A stretch of 38,366 nt of DNA, taken from NCBI GenBank assembly GCA_041591635.1, contig JBFHRO010000002.1, forward strand, positions 1-38,366, in the 5' to 3' direction. Numbering within the stretch: the first letter of the stretch is position 1; the number at the start of each line of letters is the position of its first letter. The position numbers and the translations under genes are program-made. This document shows, piece by piece, positions 32,724 through 38,366 of this stretch. Source of the DNA: JACKOD01 sp041591635. GTDB taxonomy: Bacteria; Pseudomonadota; Gammaproteobacteria; Pseudomonadales; Oleiphilaceae. The notes below the pieces were generated by a model. That model did no database searches and was not told where the DNA came from. It saw nothing but the letters and a program-made list of their open reading frames with translations.

Positions 32724-32729
32724 ATTATA
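32724..32729 (-). promoter_or_regulatory. -10 box candidate for prfC
   Basis: A perfect TATAAT on the minus strand lies 62 bases before the prfC start, in the divergent gap shared with the RegB-like gene. The best -35 option, TTGGAA, stands 19 bases upstream, which is longer than ideal and overlaps the RegB-gene ribosome binding site region. Confidence 0.45.
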
Positions 32730-32752
32730 GCGTCTTTATGATTAACGATTCC

Positions 32753-32758
32753 AAGGAG
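32753..32758 (+). promoter_or_regulatory. Ribosome binding site that fixes the RegB-gene start
   Basis: AAGGAG lies 9 bases before a GTG at 32768. Upstream in-frame candidates (GTG 32606, ATG 32636, ATG 32738) have no comparable site, and the first two would overlap prfC. This site therefore decides the start in favour of 32768. Confidence 0.75.
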
Positions 32759-32767
32759 TTTGGCTTT

Positions 32768-34141
32768 GTGAGCCCGCGACAAAAACGATTCTTCGTTTGG
32801 CGTGACTTATTGCCCACATTCACTCACGATCAGCATGGCATCTCGTTACACAAGAACCTGCGGTTAAGCAACATAATTCGGGCCATAGTCATCGCGCTGG
32901 TGATTGCCATGCTGATGGCTTCATCTTCCGGTCCGGCCACCCTCGCTATGGTCATTACGTTAGTGGTGATGGCCGTCACGGTCGTTTTCACAAGCATACG
33001 CCTGGGAACCCGTCAAACGATTGGCGAAACCGAGTTCCTCAGCCACTTGCTGCTCGACACCATGTTTCTGACGCTGCTGTTTGGCTTTAGTGGTGGCCCC
33101 TCCAATCCTTTTGTGTCGTTTTACCTGCTGCCTGTCATTATTAGCGCATCCACCCTCAATCGACGTTCAACCATCATACTTCTAGTGGTAACTCTCAGCG
33201 CTTACAGCGGCCTTTTTATCCTCAAGGACCCCGTTTCAGGTGTAACTGATACCCATGCCTTACACAGCCATGAGCACCACCTGAGTTCATTGATGCAAAC
33301 AGACTTGCCGGCCAGCAATGCATTTGCCAAGCATCTATTTGGAATGTGGCTGAATTTCGCCATTTGCGCAGTTCTCATTTCGACCTTTGTGGTAAATATG
33401 CGCGCTCGTCTGGTCGAACAGCAAACCAAGATTAATGAACAGCGGGAAAATACGCTTAGGGATGAGCGCGTCATCGCCATAGCAACACAATCCGCCAATA
33501 TGGCCCATCACTTGGGCACCCCGTTATCGACCATGGCTGTCATCGTCAATGATTTAAAACAGGATGAAAGCTGCAAAAACATCAAGGATGATATTGAACT
33601 AATCGAAAAGCAGATTGCGACATGCAAACGAATTCTTGCGGCGCTGCGAAATCACACCGATAAAGCAAGTTTTGAAAACCTCCACGAAAAACCCGTCGAA
33701 GCCTTGATGGCGGACATCATTGACGAGCTTCAACTATTACATCCGCGCATAAGAATAGAGACGGCTTTTTCAGAGGGCGTACATCACGAACTGCTGAATT
33801 GTGATTACAACATCAAGCTCGCACTGCTCAGCCTCATCAATAACGCTTGCGAAGCTTGCAAGGTGACCGGAACCGTCAAAATACGGGTCGATGTTACCAA
33901 TAGCCAATTGCTGATTCACATTCAGGACAGTGGCAGCGGTATTCCCGATCATCTCGAAGGCAGCCCCCGAACCTTGCAGGAATCCACCAAGAAGGACGGG
34001 CTGGGACTGGGACTATTCCTTTCCCATGCCACGCTCAACCGTTACGGCGGAACCATCAAACTGGCAAAGAACACTGCGGGGGCAGGTACCATCACCGAAA
34101 TATCCCTACCCAGACATATAACCCAAAGGAGCAGCCCGTGA
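32768..34141 (+). CDS. regB: Redox-sensing histidine kinase of the RegB/PrrB/RoxS family
   Basis: RegB-type kinases sense the redox state of the quinone pool and control respiration genes. With the GTG start at 32768 the protein is 457 residues. Six membrane helices lie between about residues 35 and 208. The family quinone motif GGPSNPF is present at 109-115. The loop before the last helix is histidine-rich (H163, H166, H168, H170, H171). The phosphorylation box is AHHLGTPLST with H247 as the phosphoacceptor. The next residue is H248, where kinases usually have Glu or another base. C286, in TCKRIL, stands about where the redox-active cysteine of RegB is found. The ATP-binding domain has NNACEAC, DSGSGIP and GLGLGLF. 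The stop overlaps the response regulator start by 4 bases. Confidence 0.92.
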   Translation: MSPRQKRFFVWRDLLPTFTHDQHGISLHKNLRLSNIIRAIVIALVIAMLMASSSGPATLAMVITLVVMAVTVVFTSIRLGTRQTIGETEFLSHLLLDTMFLTLLFGFSGGPSNPFVSFYLLPVIISASTLNRRSTIILLVVTLSAYSGLFILKDPVSGVTDTHALHSHEHHLSSLMQTDLPASNAFAKHLFGMWLNFAICAVLISTFVVNMRARLVEQQTKINEQRENTLRDERVIAIATQSANMAHHLGTPLSTMAVIVNDLKQDESCKNIKDDIELIEKQIATCKRILAALRNHTDKASFENLHEKPVEALMADIIDELQLLHPRIRIETAFSEGVHHELLNCDYNIKLALLSLINNACEACKVTGTVKIRVDVTNSQLLIHIQDSGSGIPDHLEGSPRTLQESTKKDGLGLGLFLSHATLNRYGGTIKLAKNTAGAGTITEISLPRHITQRSSP

Positions 34142-34665
34142 CCACACGCATCCTGGTGCTTGATGACGACAAGGTATTTGCTGACACACTGGCTCGCTCA
34201 CTGGTTCGACGGGGGTATGAAGTACAAGCTTTTTATGCGCTGGACACAGCCGAAGCAGCATTTATTGAGCACCCCGACATCGCGATCATTGATCTGAAAA
34301 TAGATCGAGACAGCGGACTGGTGGCCCTTGAGCGTCTCAAAACGCTTTCGCCCAAGAGCCGCGCGCTTATCCTGACCGGTTACTCAAGCATTCCTACGGC
34401 GGTAGAGGCGATCAAGCTTGGCGCCGTAAACTATCTCTGCAAACCTGCAAACACCGATGACATACTCAAGGCTCTTGCCATGCAGCCAAAAGAAACAACT
34501 GCCGAGATCACTGACAAGCCCCTGTCTGTCGAGCGGCTCGAGTGGGAGCACATCAATCGGGTGCTGACAGAGCATCAAGGAAATATTTCAGCGACGGCAA
34601 GAGCACTGAATATGCACAGAAGAACACTGCAAAGGAAACTGCTCAAACGCCCCGTCAACCAATAG
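34138..34665 (+). CDS. regA: Response regulator of the RegA/PrrA/RoxR family
   Basis: This is the DNA-binding partner of the RegB-type kinase. The protein is 175 residues. The receiver domain has the acidic pair D9-D10, the phosphoacceptor D52, T80 and K102. A short linker leads to a C-terminal Fis-type helix-turn-helix (about residues 135-170, with NISATARALNMHRRTLQRKL), which is strikingly conserved among RegA proteins. The GTG start overlaps the kinase stop by 4 bases and is preceded by AAGGAG. A role in controlling respiratory genes, perhaps the petABC operon 5 kb away, is inference. Confidence 0.95.
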   Translation: MTTRILVLDDDKVFADTLARSLVRRGYEVQAFYALDTAEAAFIEHPDIAIIDLKIDRDSGLVALERLKTLSPKSRALILTGYSSIPTAVEAIKLGAVNYLCKPANTDDILKALAMQPKETTAEITDKPLSVERLEWEHINRVLTEHQGNISATARALNMHRRTLQRKLLKRPVNQ

Positions 34666-34683
34666 TGCCTATCACCTGACAAG

Positions 34684-35145
34684 TTATTCGCACAGCGCGA
34701 GCGCCATCACCAGCGCATGCTCGCCTTTTTTGCCGGACGCGGGGTAATAGTTTTTACGCAACCCAACCTCACAAAAGCCCTGAGCGCCATACAAACATAT
34801 CGCTTTATCGTTGCTGATCCGGACTTCGAGAAACATTGTTTGACCCTCAAGCTCACGGGCACGTTGAACAAGAAACTCAAGCAGTCGTCGTCCATATCCG
34901 TGACCTTGATGTTTGTGGGCAACACACAAGTTCAATAAGTGCGCCTCATCGGCCACCATCGACAATACACCGTGACCAATCGCCTGCACACCAAGGCACA
35001 GCAACCAGATTTCGTCCCGGCCGTCAAAACTTGTGCGGAAATTGTTCTCACTCCAGGGATGGGGGTATGCCTCACGCTCATTGGCTAACACGACAGGGAA
35101 GTCCGCCGCGCTCATTTTTCGAAAAGAAATTGGCGCCTCAACCAT
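34684..35145 (-). CDS. rimI: Ribosomal protein S18 alanine N-acetyltransferase RimI
   Basis: RimI acetylates the N-terminal alanine of ribosomal protein S18 with acetyl-CoA. The protein is 153 residues with a single GNAT domain. The acetyl-CoA loop QGHGYG (Q80-G85), LEVRISNDKAICLYGAQGF (106-124, including the probable catalytic E107), and RKNYYPASGKKGEHALVM near the end follow the RimI pattern. The start overlaps the end of the HolD-like gene by 8 bases. In E. coli, rimI and holD are likewise adjacent and near prfC. The gene converges on regA, with 18 bases between stops. Confidence 0.93.
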   Translation of the reverse strand: MVEAPISFRKMSAADFPVVLANEREAYPHPWSENNFRTSFDGRDEIWLLCLGVQAIGHGVLSMVADEAHLLNLCVAHKHQGHGYGRRLLEFLVQRARELEGQTMFLEVRISNDKAICLYGAQGFCEVGLRKNYYPASGKKGEHALVMALALCE

Positions 35146-35956
35146 GCCGCTTTACCTTGCGCAAGATATCCGTCATTTGCTCCCACAACAGGCGCTTCTT
35201 TCGCCAGTCACCTAAGGCCTCACTCAAAGACACAGTACAGCCAATAACCGGCGGCGATGCATCGACAACAGATTGCGCATCGTTAAGACCATAGCGGGGA
35301 TCCAACAAAAACCACTGAGCGGCTGATTTTCCCATCACAAGCAAGACACCGACATCCCGCCCTTCGATTGATTCGCGCACCACTGCCGCAAACAGCCTCG
35401 TCCGCTCCCCCGCATCCAGCATAGGCAATCGATGATTGGCAAACACGGGCCAAACAAATTGAGAAGCCGCACGTTCGGGCAGGGAAACGCCAAAATGCCC
35501 CAGCACATTGCACAGAAATCGCGATTCAAGTGACGGGGGGAACGCTGCGGTATGATCAGAAATAATCAGCATACCGTCCCAGTGCCACCACAGCCAATGT
35601 GTCGCCACAGCAGGCAATACGTGCTTGGAGACGACCGACACTGCCGTTTCTGACATGCTCGAAGGACTGGCGCCTTCCGAAGAATCCGCAGGTTCCGGCC
35701 GATAAGCTAATGCAGTTTTATTAGTCCTCCCGATAGCCGGGGAATTCGTTGCCGGCTGCTGTGTCGACAGAGCGACATCCGATGCAGCATCGGCAATCAG
35801 CAACTCAACAGCACTTGCAGGCGGCATTGCTGGTTCGATTTCAGGTCGGCTTCGCGCAAGTCGGCCAGGAAGCGCAGAGGCTAAAGGGCTTCTGGGATAC
35901 CACAAGTCAATACCCATGGCATTCAGATAGTAACTGCGCAAAACCTCAGTATTCAC
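35138..35956 (-). CDS. holD: Large HolD-like protein, probable DNA polymerase III psi subunit
   Basis: This 272-residue protein is most likely the psi subunit of the DNA polymerase III clamp loader complex, which links the loader to chi and SSB. Residues 7-25 (RSYYLNAMGIDLWYPRSPL) resemble the short chi-binding peptide at the N-terminus of E. coli psi. An alanine/proline/serine-rich, probably disordered stretch follows (about 30-115). A compact C-terminal domain starts near WLWWHWDGMLIISD and ends DWRKKRLLWEQMTDIL. E. coli psi is only 137 residues; a long divergent psi beside rimI is known from pseudomonads. The gene lies 12 bases after leuA and overlaps rimI by 8. The assignment rests on position and the N-terminal motif, so it is not certain. 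Confidence 0.65.
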   Translation of the reverse strand: MNTEVLRSYYLNAMGIDLWYPRSPLASALPGRLARSRPEIEPAMPPASAVELLIADAASDVALSTQQPATNSPAIGRTNKTALAYRPEPADSSEGASPSSMSETAVSVVSKHVLPAVATHWLWWHWDGMLIISDHTAAFPPSLESRFLCNVLGHFGVSLPERAASQFVWPVFANHRLPMLDAGERTRLFAAVVRESIEGRDVGVLLVMGKSAAQWFLLDPRYGLNDAQSVVDASPPVIGCTVSLSEALGDWRKKRLLWEQMTDILRKVKRHG

Positions 35957-35968
35957 AATAATGCTGCA

Positions 35969-37516
35969 CTATACCGTTTCTTGAGGGTGCTGTTTGATCA
36001 CGCCCGCCAAAAGCAAATTAAGGGCATTAACATAGGCCTTGGCAGAGGCTATCACGATATCGGTATCTGCGCCCAGCCCGTTGACTATTCGCCCGCCACG
36101 CTCAATACGCACGGTAACTTCACCTTGAGCATCGGTACCGCTGGTTATGTTATTCACTGAATACAACTGGAGATTAACGCCCGATTTCACCACCATTTCA
36201 ATTGCTTTAAAGGTGGCATCTACCGGTCCACTTCCTTCAGCCGAGGCTGTGTGCTCCTCTCCGTCACTTAGCAGCGTAACCTTAGCAACTGGCCGGACAC
36301 CGGTTTCTGAACAAACACTCATGCACACCAAACGAAAGCGCTCTTCGGAGCCAGCCAATAACGCATCGCTGGCTATCGCCTGCAGGTCTTCATCAAAGAT
36401 ATCGTGTTTTTTGTCTGCCAATTCCTTGAATCGGGCAAAAGCCTCATTCAAGGCCGTTTCTGTTTCCAGCTGAATGCCTAGTTCATCCAAACGCGTACGG
36501 AAGGCGTTGCGACCCGAATGCTTGCCAAGCACAATACTGTTTGCGTGCCACCCAACGTCTTGTGCACGCATAATTTCGTAGGTTTCCCGATGCTTTAACA
36601 CGCCATCCTGATGTATTCCTGATTCGTGCGCAAACGCATTCGCGCCCACAATAGCCTTGTTGGGCTGCACCGGAAAACCCGTGATGGTTGATACCAAACG
36701 AGAAGCTGGGACTATATGCGTTGCATCAATAGCCGTGTCGAGCGCAAACAGATCGCGACGGGTTCTTATGGCCATGACAACCTCTTCCAAGGCTGCATTG
36801 CCTGCACGTTCACCGAGACCATTAATGGTGCACTCGACCTGCCTTGCACCATTCAGTACTGCCGCAAGGCTATTTGCGACAGCCAATCCAAGGTCGTTAT
36901 GACAATGCACCGAAAAAATGGCCTTATCCGCATTAGGAATCCGATTGAGTAGCGTTTTGATCATGTCACCGAATTGCTGCGGGATGGCGTACCCCACGGT
37001 ATCAGGAATATTGATTGTACGAGCCCCCGCATCAATCGCAGCCTCAATAATCCGGCACAAGAAATCGATTTCAGAGCGGCCCGCATCTTCACAGGAGAAT
37101 TCGACATCCGCGGTATAGCTTCTCGCCTTTCTTACCGCCCGTACCGCTTGCTCCACAACCTGGTCAGGATGCATTTGCAGCTTGTACTTCATGTGAATGG
37201 GTGAGGTCGCGATAAAGGTGTGAATACGCGAGGCAGCAGCCGGCCGTAGCGCCTCTGCAGCACGCTCGATATCTTTATCCAGCGCTCGCGACAGGCTACA
37301 AACAGTCGAGTCTTTAATGGTTTCGGCAATGGACTTAATTGCTTCAAAATCGCCCTGGCTGGCAATGGCGAAACCCGCCTCAATGACATCAACCTTCATT
37401 TTCTCGAGCACCTTGGCAATCCTGAGCTTTTCTGCCTTGCTCATAGTCGCGCCAGGACTTTGCTCACCATCCCTCAGCGTAGTATCAAAGATAATAAGTT
37501 CATTCGCTGACGACAT
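35969..37516 (-). CDS. leuA: 2-isopropylmalate synthase LeuA
   Basis: LeuA condenses 2-oxoisovalerate with acetyl-CoA, the first committed step of leucine synthesis. The protein is 515 residues. The catalytic opening DTTLRDGEQSPG is at 11-22, and the metal-binding HCHND is at 204-208. GLGERAGNAALEEV and HESGIHQDG follow in order. The C-terminal regulatory domain (about 390-505) carries YSVNNITSGTDAQGEV, typical of leucine-feedback-controlled enzymes. It has its own promoter candidate after the rRNA terminator. No other leu genes are nearby. The next genes, holD-like and rimI, are close enough to be on the same transcript. Confidence 0.98.
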   Translation of the reverse strand: MSSANELIIFDTTLRDGEQSPGATMSKAEKLRIAKVLEKMKVDVIEAGFAIASQGDFEAIKSIAETIKDSTVCSLSRALDKDIERAAEALRPAAASRIHTFIATSPIHMKYKLQMHPDQVVEQAVRAVRKARSYTADVEFSCEDAGRSEIDFLCRIIEAAIDAGARTINIPDTVGYAIPQQFGDMIKTLLNRIPNADKAIFSVHCHNDLGLAVANSLAAVLNGARQVECTINGLGERAGNAALEEVVMAIRTRRDLFALDTAIDATHIVPASRLVSTITGFPVQPNKAIVGANAFAHESGIHQDGVLKHRETYEIMRAQDVGWHANSIVLGKHSGRNAFRTRLDELGIQLETETALNEAFARFKELADKKHDIFDEDLQAIASDALLAGSEERFRLVCMSVCSETGVRPVAKVTLLSDGEEHTASAEGSGPVDATFKAIEMVVKSGVNLQLYSVNNITSGTDAQGEVTVRIERGGRIVNGLGADTDIVIASAKAYVNALNLLLAGVIKQHPQETV

Positions 37517-37572
37517 GCCTCAACCCCGCTGAAAAATAATGCATATTCGAAAAACCGATCTCGCGACAACAG

Positions 37573-37601
37573 ACTATAGCCCGTCACGATACGGTTTCCA
37601 A
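37573..37601 (-). promoter_or_regulatory. Candidate promoter of leuA with an inverted repeat over the -35 box
   Basis: On the minus strand TTGGAA (37596-37601) and TATAGT (37573-37578) are 17 bases apart; the start is expected near 37566. A 7-bp perfect inverted repeat with a 6-base loop (37591-37597 and 37604-37610) covers the -35 box. The leader of about 50 bases is too short for a classic leucine attenuator. Confidence 0.6.
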
Positions 37602-37662
37602 CAAAACCGTGATCGGGTTCTGACAGGCCCTTTCAAGCGTAAAATTCAGATAAATACAAACG

Positions 37663-37694
37663 AAAAAACCCCGGCAGATGAGTGCCGGGGTTTT
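37663..37694 (-). terminator. Rho-independent terminator of the rRNA operon
   Basis: CCCCGGCA and TGCCGGGG form a perfect stem with a 6-base loop, extended by A/T pairs (stem arms 37665-37676 and 37683-37694). On the minus strand it runs into TTTTTT (37663-37668). It begins just after the 5S rRNA end. Confidence 0.93.
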
Positions 37695-37701
37695 GGATAG
37701 A

Positions 37702-37820
37702 TGCCTGACGATGACCTACTCTCACATGGGGAGACCCCACACTACCATCGGCGCTGGACCGTTTCACGACTGAGTTCGGGAAGGGATCAGGTGGTTCCAG
37801 TCCGCTATTGTCATCAGGCA
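37702..37820 (-). rRNA. rrf: 5S ribosomal RNA
   Basis: About 119 nt on the minus strand. The ends UGCCUGAUGAC and GUCAUCGUCAGGCA pair as helix I. The universal loop segment CCGAACUCAG (complement of 37770-37779) and the helix IV/V stretch with GGGGUCUCCCCAUGUGAGAGUAGG are present. Exact ends are approximate by a base or two. Confidence 0.96.
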
Positions 37821-37952
37821 AAACTGTACGATCTTGCGATCGAATAGGTTCTGGCTGCACAGCAGTTGCTATACGCTCTTTAATCTGACAAGTGAATTTG
37901 GGTGGATTCTGCGGATCATTCAATCAACGCCATCCAGACTGTTTGGGCGTTA

Positions 37953-38366
<414 letters not shown>

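Noticed and set aside
37633..37923. 96-codon minus-strand frame over the 5S rRNA and its terminator
   Set aside because: It overlaps a certain rRNA gene and a terminator, so it cannot be a normal coding gene.
37821..37952. Possible tRNA between 23S and 5S rRNA
   Set aside because: No cloverleaf or TTCRA-type T-loop sequence is visible in the 132-base spacer.

Overview
The window is chromosomal DNA from a gammaproteobacterium outside the enteric group. The gene order closely follows the one known from pseudomonads: lpoA-rsmI-rnpB-mraZ-dcw-lpxC, then DciA and an M23 peptidase before secA, and the block rplM-rpsI-petABC-sspA-sspB-diaA-yraN-lpoA on the other side. A DciA-type helicase loader, a large psi (HolD-like) subunit beside rimI, and a RegB/RegA redox pair fit a Pseudomonadales/Cellvibrionales-type bacterium. 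The genus cannot be fixed from the sequence alone.

Layout, left to right. 1-383 is the 5' end of secA (minus strand). 691-1638 is a membrane-anchored M23 peptidase and 1842-2291 is dciA (plus strand). 2306-20457 is a complete division and cell wall (dcw) cluster, all on the minus strand, transcribed mraZ-rsmH-ftsL-ftsI-murE-murF-mraY-murD-ftsW-murG-murC-ddl-ftsQ-ftsA-ftsZ-lpxC, with many 1-11 nt overlaps and no visible internal terminator. 20875-21237 is the RNase P RNA, and 21313-22167 is rsmI. 22293-25119 is a plus-strand group (lpoA, yraN, a divergent diaA). 25134-29011 holds sspB, sspA and the cytochrome bc1 operon petABC. 29239-30072 is rpsI and rplM behind a structured leader. 30259-32662 is a YjjV-type TatD hydrolase and prfC. 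32768-34665 is a divergently transcribed RegB/RegA two-component pair. 34684-37516 is rimI, a HolD-like psi subunit and leuA. The right edge is the distal end of an rRNA operon (23S 3' end, 5S, terminator).

Functionally the window couples peptidoglycan precursor synthesis (MurC-F, Ddl, MraY, MurG), the septal synthase and its regulators (FtsW, FtsI, FtsL, FtsQ, FtsA, FtsZ), a PBP activator (LpoA), an M23 hydrolase or hydrolase activator, the committed lipid A step (LpxC) and Sec export (SecA). RsmH and RsmI, which modify the same 16S rRNA nucleotide in E. coli, flank rnpB and the mraZ control region.

I found no phage, transposon, CRISPR array, toxin-antitoxin or defence system, and no convincing wholly new system. 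This is a conserved housekeeping region. The best leads are regulatory: a 10-bp-phased series of MraZ boxes over the mraZ promoter, a long hairpin in the rplM leader, an operator-like inverted repeat on the petABC promoter, and a redox kinase/regulator pair with unusual residues inserted between prfC and rimI-holD. A diaA-type SIS protein whose phosphosugar motifs have decayed is also worth a look.
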